A stretch of 64,000 nucleotides of DNA from Semisulcospira habei (Eukaryota; Mollusca; Gastropoda; Semisulcospiridae), in NCBI GenBank assembly GCA_036245525.1, contig BTPG01000007.1, positions 165,130,976 through 165,194,975 on the forward strand, read 5' to 3'. Position numbers and translations under genes: made by a program. The first letter of the stretch is position 1. Each line of letters starts with the position of its first letter. Below the pieces are notes generated by a model that had not been told where the DNA came from, ran no database searches, and was given only the letters and a program-made list of their open reading frames with translations. Below are positions 46,401 to 50,674 of the stretch, piece after piece.

Positions 46401-48643
46401 GTTCTGAGAGATCATTGTTGAGTCTGACCTGGCCTTGCTGGTCAGACTCAACAGGCTTTCAGGCGTGGGTTTCGTGGTCAAGACATCCATTGCGACTAAG
46501 CTGGAAAACCTACCAACGGGCCACTCAGACCGCATCATGTCCATGCGCCTCCCACTGAGACACCAGCAGCACGTCACCCTTCTCAGTGTGTACTCCCCAA
46601 CCCTCCTGGCAGAGCCTGCTGAAAAGGACAAGTTTTACACTGACCTGCGCAGCCTCCTACACAGTACCCCTGCAGACGACAAAGTCATCATCCTTGGCGA
46701 CTTCAACGCCAGAGTGGGCCAGGACTCTGAAGCCTGGAAAGGAGTCCTCGGCAAGCATGGCGTGGGGAACTGCAATGACAATGGCCGCCTACTGTTGGAG
46801 TTCTGTGCGGAGCAGCAACTGGTCATCACCAACACTACTTTTCAGCAAAAGGACAGTCGAAAGACCACCTGGATGCATCCTCGCTCCAAACACTGGCACC
46901 TTATCGACTATGTCCTAGTGCGTCAGAGGGACCGCAGTGACGTCCTCCTCACCAGAGTGATGCCCAGCGCAGAGTGCCACACTGACCACCGCCTTGTCCG
47001 CTGCAAACTCAGGCTCCACTTCAAGCCAAAAGTACTTACAGATAAGGATATAGAACAATGGCGCCAAGCTATTCCGGCACTACCCTTACACTATTTTAGT
47101 CAAACTTATTTCACACACTGGTGTTTTCCGAATGATAAGGGTTCAATTATCATGGTTGATCCATCTCCTGCTGTAGTGCATCGGGCCAAAATTCTAGCAG
47201 AAGAGAAATTCTACACCATTGGTTATTTTTGTATGAGTTTTACTTTTAGGGATACAGTCATACTCATACACTCTTCTGATCTAGCTGGGAGTCACAGAAA
47301 TAAACCAAGTATTTATTCTTTTGTCAGAAGTTATTCCTAGGATGGATACAGAATCAGCAGACACAGATAAATTATGCATTTGTTTGACGCTTTTGGCATG
47401 TGTGCTTCACTAAAATGTGTGGAAGCTCATCCAACAGCCGACAGAAAAACAGAAATTATTGAGCACCCCAATTAGATTCTGTGTTGAGGCCATCAACAAC
47501 ATGAAATTGTTTACTGATTGGTCTAGTCTGCTTCTGATGACCCAGATAGATAGATCTATATAAAGTAAAAGAAAGGTCCTTCCCTCAAATCTGAAAATAC
47601 TGCCCTTCAATAAGACTGGCAACATACATTATGCATGGCGTACGTCACACTGCAACATTTGCTTTAAACATTACATGATCAAGAAGATGATTATAACTTA
47701 GACAGATCTACTATAGAAAGCAACAATGACAAAATAAAAACTGATCATGATCAAAGTTCAAACCTTGATTTTCTTCATTCTTTAAAATTAGTGGAATGCG
47801 GGCGGGTTGAATATCTGCGGGTTGAATATCTGTCAGTGATGCATGTCTTTCCACACAGCTCGAGTATACATTCAGTGACTGGGCGGCAGTTTCACTTTCT
47901 TCAGACGTAGAATTTGCTGATGCTAGACAGCGTGCAAGACCTCGCTTGGTTGCTCGTTTTTTCAATGGAGGCGGATCTGCTAATGTTTCATTCTCCCTCT
48001 CACCCACCTAGAAGACAATTAATTATGAATTATTCACATATATATAACTAATCCCATGGGTGGGACAGAAAAAAAGTTGAATCCTGAAGCGGGTGTCTGG
48101 GGTCAGCAGAAGGCCCCCAGTACTGGCCATAAGGGTAAAAAGCGGGGGAAGGGGGCTCGGGGGGGGGGGGGGGGGGCGGGGGAAGGCAATGTTTTTAATC
48201 CGGATGTAGCCGGAAAAGTCCCACCCACGTAATCCTTCGGGTATCGGTAGCGCTGTTTGTCGCGATGACTCCTGCAGCTACAGACAGTCAAAAGGTTAAA
48301 AACAGTGGGAGCTGGATGGTCAAATGATAGTCGAATCGTAGCACCAGATTAGCCTGGCACCTCTTTTGTTTTAGTTTATTTCCATGCTGAACATTTTGAT
48401 ATTTCCTGTCGTATACTTTTCTATCCCTCGGTTGTTAAGCCGCACATCAGTTAATGGGTCAAATAGATAAAACTGAAAGTTGGAGAAAAACAAGATCACT
48501 CGGAATTTGAAGATCACAACTTCTAACTCAGCAAAAGCTATTTAGAAAGAAGAAACGTACAGACTTCACCTACAGGAGTGGACTTACAAATTCTGAGAAC
48601 AATTGCTGTAATTAAAACATAAACGTTTGTTTACCGTTGTCAT
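25330..48643 (-). CDS. NFATC2IP: NFATC2-interacting protein / Rad60-Esc2 type tandem SUMO-like protein (8 exons, whole gene span)
   Basis: Minus-strand gene rebuilt by eye from eight exons: 48635-48643, 47764-48007, 44682-44790, 41986-42114, 41157-41307, 33804-33948, 26525-26652 and 25330-25494. All reading phases join (0,1,2,2,0,1,0), giving about 359 residues; the human protein is 419. The N-terminal half is acidic, low-complexity and basic-patched. The C-terminal half holds two SUMO-like domains: the first begins TLVVRVKHVADI and includes LSPVDTP and LHVADII; the second includes KFRFKFDGELL and ends DLDNGDTIDIMEVT. Family members act in the nucleus with UBC9 and SMC5/6 in genome stability, and in mammals modulate NFAT-driven cytokine genes. 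Introns carry most of the window's large transposons. All introns are GT-AG except intron 6, which needs a GC donor. Confidence 0.85.
25761..25966. mobile_element. Family A hairpin MITE, complete (intron 7 of NFATC2IP)
   Basis: TTAA at both ends with CCCTTTTAGCCCC and GGGCTAAAAGGG. The left arm lacks TGGCGCC, so the hairpin loop is asymmetric. Its right TTAA is also the left TTAA of the next element. Confidence 0.8.
25963..26168. mobile_element. Family A hairpin MITE, abutting the previous copy
   Basis: Starts at the TTAA shared with the preceding element and ends GGGGTTAAAAGGGTTAA. Its left end has lost the CCC; the arms are more mismatched than in its neighbour, so it is probably the older of the two. 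Confidence 0.7.
26293..26357. repeat. Small hairpin repeat, CAAGAGGC family
   Basis: CAAGAGACATACACTCTCATG, GGGGCCCTGCAGCTGCAGGGGC centre, and CATGAGAATCTATGCCTCTTG. Lies in NFATC2IP intron 7. Confidence 0.75.
26525..26652 (-). CDS. NFATC2IP: NFATC2IP exon 7
   Basis: 128 nt with acceptor TGTGTATAG and donor AAAAAG/GTATGA. Completes the Glu codon opened in exon 6 (ADII-E-CHVLVP), then gives an acidic linker and DNVHLIVKK, the first strand of the second SUMO-like domain. Confidence 0.8.
26784..26838. repeat. Small hairpin repeat, CAAGAGGC family
   Basis: CAAGAGGCATAGATCCTCATGAGC pairs with GCTCATGAGGATC; the distal part of the right arm is lost. Lies in NFATC2IP intron 6. Confidence 0.7.
27304..27474. 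repeat. DIRS left inverted terminal repeat
   Basis: About 171 bp, nearly identical to the reverse complement of 33425-33595 (for example GGCTCAATTTTAGCCTACTTG and GAGGCACTCGGGGAACCCCC). Confidence 0.85.
27523..27619. repeat. DIRS internal complementary region
   Basis: Positions 27523-27578 are the reverse complement of the extreme left end (27265-27320). Positions 27579-27619 are the reverse complement of the extreme right end (about 33573-33612). An internal region complementary to both outermost ends is specific to DIRS elements, where it is thought to align the cDNA ends so that a circle can form. Confidence 0.8.
27717..28592 (-). pseudogene. DIRS tyrosine recombinase (catalytic domain), frameshifted
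   Basis: Reading leftward: MIADSYRHLGR, RWDLPWVLTWL, then TSKTCFMLALATASRVSELHAL, whose ASRVSEL carries the first catalytic Arg. After KIYLRRSK a one-base shift near 28035 leads to RDIIAQTISSWL and HAHEVRAMATSVAF (the H-x-x-R pair). A second shift near 27875 leads to FARFYLRDLASQ, which holds the nucleophilic Tyr, and a stop near 27717. All catalytic motifs are present but spread over three frames. The enzyme would integrate a circular cDNA without a DDE integrase. Confidence 0.85.
28593..29132 (-). pseudogene. DIRS post-RNase H region and recombinase N-terminal domain
   Basis: One frame gives DLFATRWNHQLPLFISPIPDPLAWAVDALS, the conserved domain after RNase H in DIRS elements. A second gives RRPSTLRVYEGKWRVLCSWC and LTHPQLADFFLWLF, the SAM-like N-terminal domain of the recombinase. 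A TGA at about 28590-28592 separates this domain from the rest (DQGLAPITVPGYLSMIADS). Confidence 0.8.
29155..29463 (-). pseudogene. DIRS RNase H domain
   Basis: LVLSDNTTVVAYTQKQGGT carries the catalytic Asp and the QGGT turn; ARHVPGRLNVLADSRSR carries the C-terminal ADxxSR motif. A TAG just upstream breaks continuity with the RT frame ending AHIHIN. RNase H would degrade template RNA during cDNA synthesis. Confidence 0.85.
29470..30125 (-). pseudogene. DIRS reverse transcriptase, 3' half of palm and thumb
   Basis: HFQFRTLARTARAPSVGLPFGLN and SPWVFTRLM lead into SNYLDDLLLRN, where YLDD is the catalytic motif. After a frame shift near 29930 the sequence continues WGFLVNDGKSDLSPARRFVHLGMEF, typical of the DIRS RT clade. 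The part with the first catalytic Asp is missing (next entry). Confidence 0.85.
30126..30540 (-). repeat. Two ~293-bp duplicated units of Gag-type sequence inside the RT
   Basis: GAACTGAAAGTGGAAC recurs at 30153 and 30446, each followed by GTCGGGG-CGCGACCG and TTGGCCAGACTC-like sequence. The block resembles the Gag region at 32185-32480, sharing CTCCGGAAGGGTCAGCG and GGCAGCAGTGG. It replaces the fingers/palm segment between the RT start and the HFQF/LPFGLN motif. Confidence 0.65.
30541..30773 (-). pseudogene. DIRS reverse transcriptase, N-terminal fragment
   Basis: VGGRLADFRRNWLTLFGDDP followed by WICDAVSTGRWIVL matches the GGRL...DPW opening of DIRS reverse transcriptases. It ends in stops where the duplicated block begins. 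The related element carries the same opening at 63850-63930. Confidence 0.75.
30715..32283 (-). CDS. DIRS Gag-like protein, long frame
   Basis: 522-codon GC-rich frame. The N-terminal third is very rich in Arg, Ser and Pro (RRRDSSPRARRAPSSPRSR). A conserved part follows: LEDDALSLLPEDSVSALL, RLETLLALDEAARIVAATLP, FKSLPQPPGFKDLRDVFSSHL and FRRDWYAGHSQAFS, which matches the second element at 62730-63190 closely. DIRS Gag is poorly characterised; the basic Ser/Arg tract may bind nucleic acid. No CCHC knuckle seen here. The frame is open, unlike the downstream genes. The annotated start is only the first available one; the real protein probably begins upstream (see 32472-32717). Confidence 0.7.
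   Translation of the reverse strand: MAYFRSMARRDVSTVLRDAAATLILTVPPPDTRRSRLPRERRQRVPRRPASPRAPSRSDPRRASPSLRHRPRRPSSRRRDSSPRARRAPSSPRSRVLERSRPRSRSRSPPRLPPRSPLPLRSLSTPEVQRSPLTSLRSVVVPVPARRPLEDDALSLLPEDSVSALLDEGGRLTSPAALEEADPSALPSSSRLETLLALDEAARIVAATLPADACPASPPLKRKVAAFVDAERQVKKFKSLPQPPGFKDLRDVFSSHLQLATSQEPVFFSDRRWPADLDMSFRRDWYAGHSQAFSITLPALDPSAVSLAGGPTLLRRSLPRGLDRTAALVRNSLACSGVLELLTQALVRRVEESWHPSISPLLGDLLVLAETANRAAYHSSVNAMAASANCDLMRRDALLRACSTLPPDLRAQLRRAPLGGPLLFGDTWSAVRIPTRCWPSSAPPPRRFRPPARLGVAPHGLLDPLPLGPASAPVQAPALAGPDPQTSCPVWTRPAGDRVAGGPRDSLPPCPADPRGLRSAGG
32472..32717 (-). pseudogene. DIRS Gag-like N-terminal fragment
   Basis: CKLCAAWPEVLWADLWSFYR corresponds to CLVCAPWREEQWTQLWGFYR in the second element (about 61660-61720), so this is a conserved N-terminal Cys-containing module. 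It is out of frame with the main Gag frame, so the copy is broken. Confidence 0.65.
33425..33595. repeat. DIRS right inverted terminal repeat
   Basis: Reverse complement of 27304-27474 with few differences. The Gag-like gene reads away from this end, which makes it the element's 5' side. Confidence 0.85.
33804..33948 (-). CDS. NFATC2IP: NFATC2IP exon 6, rest of first SUMO-like domain
   Basis: 145 nt with acceptor TCCTTGCAG. Encodes SELFYKLQIQMAELL through LSPVDTPVSIKLHVADII, which aligns well with the human LSPTATPRTLKLGVADII segment. The exon end that keeps homology and phase is ATTATTG followed by GCAAGT, a GC donor matching the GC-AG intron consensus. A GT five bases further would add residues unlike the family and break phase with exon 7. 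Confidence 0.85.
34065..34131 (+). repeat. Short repeat tail with AACTAACTAAC
   Basis: CGCCTTGAGATGGCCTTAGTTG, GGTGTTAAACCCAAATAAC and CTAACTAAC resemble a SINE 3' tail common in mollusc genomes; a reversed copy lies at about 16019-16085. Confidence 0.5.
34148..34235. repeat. Small hairpin repeat, CAAGAGGC family, best copy
   Basis: GCAAGAGGTATAGACCCTCATG, AGCCCCCGCATTCACGGGGGCT, CATGAGGATCTATACCTCTTG. An outer pair (ATCACCAAC and GTTGGTGAT) extends the palindrome beyond the usual ends. Confidence 0.8.
34532..35221 (-). pseudogene. LINE reverse transcriptase, C-terminal third
   Basis: VKNLGVTLDSSLSMRLHVNN (RT thumb), LILSKLDYCNALLAG, KLQKIQNSAARLIL, LHWLPVTARIQFKIL and SFRYQSPVVWNDLPRELR, ending in a stop. 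This order is standard for the C-terminus of CR1/L2-type RTs. The frame is open here; it is separated from its upstream part by the hAT element. Confidence 0.85.
35296..38003 (-). mobile_element. hAT-superfamily DNA transposon, apparently intact
   Basis: 2,708 bp with perfect 13-bp terminal inverted repeats (CAGAGGTGCCAAC at 35296-35308, GTTGGCACCTCTG at 37991-38003). CATCTT is directly repeated at both flanks (35290-35295 and 38004-38009); hAT elements normally make 8-bp duplications, so two of eight bases may have changed. Subterminal regions have TCAGTATTTTT and CCGTATTTT words, likely transposase binding sites. Inserted in the LINE, in NFATC2IP intron 5. Confidence 0.9.
35507..37612 (-). 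CDS. hAT transposase with BED-type zinc finger, uninterrupted
   Basis: 701 codons from the first ATG (37610-37612); a second ATG follows directly. Basic nuclear-type stretch KKKKR near residue 30. BED-like finger with CNTC at about 57-60 and His at about 77 and 83 (IKRHCSSTAHK). Catalytic core: first Asp in FVLGTDGSQEGS near residue 191, second in VVSDNANVMTGHHSG near 257. Helical insertion with HVPTRWLSLGAALQR; C-terminal dimerisation motif SNAACERVFSSVRKIKTDFR. The enzyme would cut and paste the element by the hAT DDE mechanism. No stop or frameshift, so it may still be functional. Confidence 0.9.
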   Translation of the reverse strand: MMAEKCEETRGRPRKRTISENPGESKKKKREQTFIASYSKDFPCIARSRISNVYARCNTCNFDFKISHGGYDDIKRHCSSTAHKAKAAARESSLTITNFFSDDKAKPSCEDIAVSQAELRFAHFLIEHNLPLSAADHSGKLFQAMFPDSKLAAKYACGRTKVRNVIHCLAESSKSDLCAKMQSGPFVLGTDGSQEGSEKYFPIVVTVMGEKGEPTTQMLSMPSCDGPATGENIFLLVDEELKKRDIKWDNCLAVVSDNANVMTGHHSGVIYYVRKRNSNVHLSGCVCHLLHIAFKTAVKKSQKFDMDDTLRQLNWYFDKSTNRIKRFEAMQEKCGTPKHKLLEHVPTRWLSLGAALQRIIEQWEPLKLFSQQECSVKNTSGASSVLRQLKEFFCHRTPKLYVLFFAYVVDFFDETNKRLQSENSRIHFVKRDIERLLKRLETCFLKPSAMHGHSMEIHFEQKYNIKDSTSICIGSQAHDHLSAGVNDKEKEEFFKNVELFYLTACQYIVDNMSTVSKGKPSDKSKTGPKLELLEQKVKLWTCAQVADISLQENAKWDSVMYFVKRFPCLLPVDCSIDDLEMEFNDYLTCKPLPAAVKEKSKAEDQWVEIAAITDHTGSPRFKFLAKVMLGILLIPVSNAACERVFSSVRKIKTDFRGTMSTKTLDAVVTIKSSMQSKCYNVDLPLDVVKACKSATSKALKQ
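38010..38318 (-). pseudogene. LINE reverse transcriptase, middle (catalytic) part
   Basis: ALSWFRSYLTDRTQCIVVND, FGVPQGSVLGPVLFSLYVQP and HVFADDTQLYDSC: the GVPQGSVLGP and FADD motifs of the RT palm. Bounded on the right by the 355-bp retroposon and on the left by the hAT element. Confidence 0.9.
38319..38673 (+). mobile_element. 355-bp hairpin-ended retroposon, complete copy 2
   Basis: Flanked by an exact 13-bp repeat TACACAGAATAGA (38306-38318 and 38674-38686), which proves insertion into the LINE. Starts TGGTTGGTTGTACATTG and ends CCTGGGTGGGGGT. An internal A run of nine follows CTGCTTGTG. The 3' end folds as CCCCACCCAAGT against ACCTGGGTGGGG. Confidence 0.85.
38674..39330 (-). pseudogene. 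LINE reverse transcriptase, N-terminal part
   Basis: CGLDPLPTTLLYECIDVTLP, VFPSDFKPSL, YCPVSNLPFLSKIVEKVV and VLALLDLSAAFDTIDHDILL, the last holding the first catalytic Asp of the palm. The frame stops where the 355-bp retroposon entered. Confidence 0.9.
39328..39541. mobile_element. Family A hairpin MITE, complete
   Basis: TTAA at both ends with CTCTTTCAGCCCC and GGGCTAAATGGG. Hairpin centre GGCGCCTGTCGACGCC; the arms are nearly perfect. Lies where the LINE's recognisable sequence ends. Confidence 0.8.
39605..39895. repeat. Degenerate family B hairpin pair
   Basis: GTTCAAGGGTGGTGCCAGAATAGC at about 39646 and its diverged complement AAACTGTTCTGGCACCACTTG at about 39822 lie about 180 bp apart, with a second GTGGTGCCAGAATAG inside. 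It looks like a hairpin element opened by an insertion. Confidence 0.5.
39950..40880 (+). repeat. Dispersed repeat bounded by CAAAGTCTACCGTATTG direct repeats
   Basis: CAAAGTCTACCGTATTG occurs at both 39949-39965 and 40864-40880. Positions 40328-40880 match the reverse complement of 12569-13165. No gene recognised. Confidence 0.6.
41157..41307 (-). CDS. NFATC2IP: NFATC2IP exon 5, start of first SUMO-like domain
   Basis: 151 nt with acceptor CCTCTCAAG and donor AGG/GTATGA. Ends DTLVVRVKHVADIHRFSMAR, the first beta strands of the first SUMO-like domain. Confidence 0.85.
41588..41808. mobile_element. Family B hairpin MITE, complete (type copy)
   Basis: 221 bp from TTAA to TTAA; CCCTTATCATTTGG left and CGGGATATGGG right. 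Central hairpin GTTCAAGGGTAGTGCCAGAATAGC...GCTATTCTGGCACCACCC with centre GGCGCCTCTAGGCGCC. A partial second hairpin (GGTGGTGTCAGAATAGC, about 41500-41545) lies just left. Sits in NFATC2IP intron 4. Confidence 0.8.
41850..41935. repeat. CTTTCGGCTGTCAGCAGCGC hairpin-repeat copy
   Basis: TTTCGGCTGTCAGCAGCGCTTTATG, GATTCCTACAAGAATCCTC centre, then AAAATGCTACTTAATGG. Same layout as the repeat at 54629-54718. Confidence 0.5.
41986..42114 (-). CDS. NFATC2IP: NFATC2IP exon 4
   Basis: 129 nt with acceptor TTTTGCAG and donor AA/GTAAGA. Encodes a Ser/Pro-rich linker (SPSPPAPPPPA) and a basic helix-like stretch (KTRQKRMAKGMKKAF) just before the first SUMO-like domain. Confidence 0.75.
42702..43284. mobile_element. 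Family A hairpin MITE split by a 355-bp retroposon
   Basis: Left part 42702-42787 (TTAATTCATTCAGCCCG...GGATCGA), right part 43143-43284 (AGGAGATGGATCGACC...GCTGAATGGGTTAA). With the insert removed the MITE is continuous. Confidence 0.85.
42788..43142 (+). mobile_element. 355-bp hairpin-ended retroposon, complete copy 3
   Basis: Inserted in a family A MITE with an exact 14-bp target repeat AGGAGATGGATCGA (42774-42787 and 43143-43156). Same order of internal landmarks as copies 1 and 2, same hairpin end (CCCCACCCACGT against ACCTGGGTGGGG). Confidence 0.85.
43285..44681. other. Intron sequence, nothing recognised
   Basis: NFATC2IP intron 3. AT-rich, with a C-rich run at about 44008-44041; no exon or repeat end recognised. 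Confidence 0.4.
44682..44790 (-). CDS. NFATC2IP: NFATC2IP exon 3
   Basis: 109 nt with acceptor TTTACAG and donor CAG/GTATGG. Encodes an acidic segment, EIILDAEDTDDTVSDECDDD, which resembles SUMO-interacting motifs (hydrophobic IIL followed by acidic residues). Confidence 0.75.
45197..47028. mobile_element. EEP LINE with 5' inversion (LINE-1 copy 3)
   Basis: The 3' part (45197-46434) lies on the minus strand and the endonuclease part (about 46435-47028) on the plus strand. A 9-bp target repeat AAAGTACTT flanks the whole (45188-45196 and 47029-47037). At the inversion both halves share the word GGTCAGACTCAACA, so the junction formed at microhomology. The 3' end stops after the hairpin CTTCG-TTCG-CGAAG (45209-45222, reverse) and has no poly(A). 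Confidence 0.9.
45226..46365 (-). CDS. LINE reverse transcriptase, C-terminal part with zinc finger, intact frame
   Basis: 379 codons, open to a natural stop. Upstream of the first in-frame start lie GVKQGCVLAP-type residues of the palm. Motifs: FADDAALVAH, LFGLEVSLKKTEVLH, FTYLGCIITSDAKL, LLYGSESWALYRSQL, WAGHVSRMEDHRLPK, DRGAPKKRYKDCLKKSL and a final C2H2-like finger CSHCGRTCLSRIGLRSHEQAC. Not a whole ORF2: the endonuclease is inverted and the linker and N-terminal RT are missing. Very close to the copy at 6097-7311, so the family moved recently. Confidence 0.85.
   Translation of the reverse strand: MLAPTLFTIFFSMMLKQATVDLDDDDAVYIRYRLDGSLFSLRRLQAHTKTLDQLIRELLFADDAALVAHTERALQRITSCFADAAQLFGLEVSLKKTEVLHQPAPKTVYRPPHITIGESELKSVHQFTYLGCIITSDAKLDKELDSRLAKANSAFGRLFKRVWHNQQLKTGTKISVYRAVVLTTLLYGSESWALYRSQLRLLERFHQRCLRTILGIHWSDYVTNVEVLEQAETVSIEALLLRTQLRWAGHVSRMEDHRLPKITLFGELATGHRDRGAPKKRYKDCLKKSLSACQIDHHQWSSLAADRDTWRSTIYKAAVSFEDSHRASLKDKRLRRKNRDAAAQNPGHTFPCSHCGRTCLSRIGLRSHEQACRRRGQLL
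46435..47037 (+). pseudogene. LINE endonuclease (EEP) domain, inverted fragment
   Basis: GVGFVVKTSIATKLENLP, RIMSMRLPLRHQQHVTLLSV, KVIILGDFNARVGQD (metal-binding GDFN), TTWMHPRSKHWHLIDYVLV and CHTDHRLVRCKL (terminal D-H of the active site). This is most of an apurinic-type endonuclease of about 200 residues. The open frame runs on past 47037 into MITE sequence by chance. Confidence 0.85.
47764..48007 (-). CDS. NFATC2IP: NFATC2IP exon 2
   Basis: 244 nt with acceptor TTCTAG and donor AAG/GTTTGA. Encodes a charged, Ser-rich N-terminal segment with a basic patch PPPLKKRATKRG that could act as a nuclear signal, and a short internal duplication DIQPADIQPA. Confidence 0.75.
48236..48298. repeat. 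GGTAGCGCTGTTTGTC hairpin-repeat copy
   Basis: TTCGGGTATCGGTAGCGCTG, GACTCCTGCAGCTAC centre and GACAGTCAAAAGG; shortened relative of the repeat at 54629. Confidence 0.4.
48635..48643 (-). CDS. NFATC2IP: NFATC2IP exon 1 (start codon)
   Basis: ATGACAACG followed by donor GTAAAC. In phase 0 with exon 2, giving M-T-T-V-G-E-R. The start is inferred from this phase agreement. The leader to the right (48644-48710) is GC-richer and contains ACCCGGAAAC, an ETS-like motif. Confidence 0.6.
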
Positions 48644-48976
48644 TTTCCCGGGCAGCGATAAAAGGTGCTGCACCGAATGCACCCGGAAACGGAACTGAAT
48701 TGAATGTTCTCATTTGGACACAATCTCAAACAAAATTATTTAAAGTTCGGGATGCTGTATCAGTCTTACCTTCATGTATTTTTTAAAAGCATAATAATGT
48801 TGGATCTGACTTTGATGTGGCGCTGTCTGTATATTAGGTCGTTTGACAGCGGAGCACACGTTTTTCGAAAATATCTACGAAAAAAACCCAACAATTTTCT
48901 ATACCAATCTTAGAACAACTATCATTCAACGAGTGACAGTTGACCTAACACGATTTACTTTTAAGAAACTCGAACA

Positions 48977-49334
48977 ATGCAGGGGCGGATCAGTTACCTC
49001 GGGGGGAGGGGGCCGGTTTCCAACGTTTTGTTTGGGACCTTCAACCTGACACAAAAGACCTTCCCGACGTGCTACACCTTGCTTCCAGGGGCCGAAAAAT
49101 CGAAAACCGAGGGGGGGGGGGGGGGGGGGGGTAGGGAAAAGGCGCGTGCATCTGTTAAGACTCTCACCATTGCCAAAATATCAAACAACTGGGACTGGGG
49201 GGGGGGGGGGGGGAGTCCAAACATCCCAAAAAGGGACTTTGTTATGGTATTTTACAGAATTTTGGGTCTGAAGGGTGGGAGGGGGGGTGTCCGGAACCCC
49301 TAGAATCCCCACCCCCCAGATCCGCCTCTGCGGT
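48977..49334. mobile_element. MITE with GCAGRGGCGGATC ends and long G runs
   Basis: Inverted ends GCAGGGGCGGATC and GATCCGCCTCTGC (12 of 13 match). The interior has two G runs (about 49110-49130 and 49198-49214) and AAGGGACTTTGTTATGG. CAG-R-GGCGGATC ends are typical of animal hAT MITEs, but I found no 8-bp target repeat. Confidence 0.6.
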
Positions 49335-49740
49335 GTGTCAGTTTTGCTGTACTGTTGTACATATTCAGAATTTTTTTTATTAAATGACTGATTTTTCAAC
49401 CCTAAATGTGCACCAGATACATACAAATTCAGAATTTTTTCATTAAATCACTGATATTTCATCCCTAAATGTGCGCCAGATATATTAAGCCCAGTATCAG
49501 AACAATCCATTTTCACGGAAATTGGCCAAGTTTAAAACCTGAAACAGCACAGGCATACATAAAGTCTTGACCTCGATATTTAAATCTGCCGGGGCTCTAC
49601 TTGGGGGCTTGTTCTTGTCGGCTTGTTCTTGTCTTTTCACCAAATTTTTACGACTGTACAGCAAAGTCAACAAATCACAGTAGTTCAGTACAAAATATTC
49701 CATATTAGGTCAATTGGCACTAAATAATTAATATTGCTGA

Positions 49741-50054
49741 AGTGGTCACTATAGTATACTTTTTAGGACACCATTCCAGTGTACACTGTCCGAGTGTTAA
49801 ACTGTACCCAAGGCTGGGCACACGGTCTTGTGTTAAACTGTACACGGTGAACGCTGTCCGGTGTCAATTTATATCAAGCTATTCAAATCTCGCCTCCATC
49901 GAGAGGGATTGCTATATGTGCCGCGGAACCACCAGCCCTGTGAAGAATTGGCATAGATCCACATTATCCCACACATGGCGTAAGGGCTCATGACAATCAT
50001 TGAGACAGCGTGCATGGGTACGGTGTCCTAAAAAGCATACTATAGTGACCACTA
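49741..50054. mobile_element. ~315-bp MITE with 32-bp inverted ends
   Basis: AGTGGTCACTATAGTATACT... at 49740-49771 is the reverse complement of 50023-50054 with one mismatch in 32. Flanking ATTGCT/AGCAAT may extend the ends further. The interior repeats GTGTTAAACTGTAC twice. Class unknown. Confidence 0.75.
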
Positions 50055-50091
50055 AAGCAATAATATTCATTCTAAAGCCACCAACCCATGG

Positions 50092-50375
50092 CTCGGGAAG
50101 TTCTTCGCGTTGCCTTGGAGCATCGGTGCGGCATCCGCCATCTTGAGAGGATACGATAGGCTTCAGATACTGAGTAGCAAATTAGTGTTTCAACACGTTT
50201 TTCTTCATGTTTCTTCCTCTTTGGAAACAAACAAAAACAGATTCTGGTTGGCGGTTTCCTACGGTGATGGCAAGACTGACCGACGTGCTGTTATTGCCTA
50301 TAGCATGTCAGGACTTTCCTGACATTGTCCTGACAGCGATTTCCCGATGAGCGCATGAGTCGCGTACCCTCTCAA
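50092..50375 (+). repeat. Uninterrupted copy of the dispersed repeat at 10973-12490
   Basis: CTCGGGAAGTTCTTCGCGTTG through CAGGACTTTCCTGACATTG and ACAGCGATTTC match the two outer segments at 10973 and 12260-12490. Confidence 0.6.
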
Positions 50376-50674
50376 GATAACTAGCATGATGACATCAGCT
50401 TCCCCAGCCCTATACACGAATCCGATACGAACCCGATCTGAACCTGAAGTGGGTCCGAAACAGATAGGTTCATGCACGTCCTTTTTATGTTAGCGTGTTT
50501 CCATATGCCCAATGCGAAAACGAATTCGCATTCCGGCTTCTAACAAAAATGACAGGGTTTTTCATATGAAGGAAAATTGCATCACAGCATCGGGGTTCGG
50601 ATCGTATCCGATTCGTGCTTATGGAAGCATAGCTTTAGCCTTCAACGTATGATGCTAAGAACTTTACAATCCTT

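Larger units (their letters stand above)
45003..47188. mobile_element. Family A MITE carrying a family B MITE carrying a LINE
   Basis: Outer layer: family A, left part 45003-45110 (TTAACCCCACGG...GTGCCAGATTGG) and right part about 47142-47188 (AATTATCATGGTTGATCC). Middle layer: family B, left part 45111-45196 (TTAACCCATATCACACTGAGG...AAAGTACTT) and right part 47038-47141 (ACAGATAAGGATATAG...GATAAGGG). Inner layer: the LINE at 45197-47028. Confidence 0.8.

Noticed and set aside
46435..47340. 301-codon host gene with an endonuclease-like domain
   Set aside because: The first ~200 codons are an inverted LINE endonuclease; the remainder is MITE and intron sequence read through by chance.
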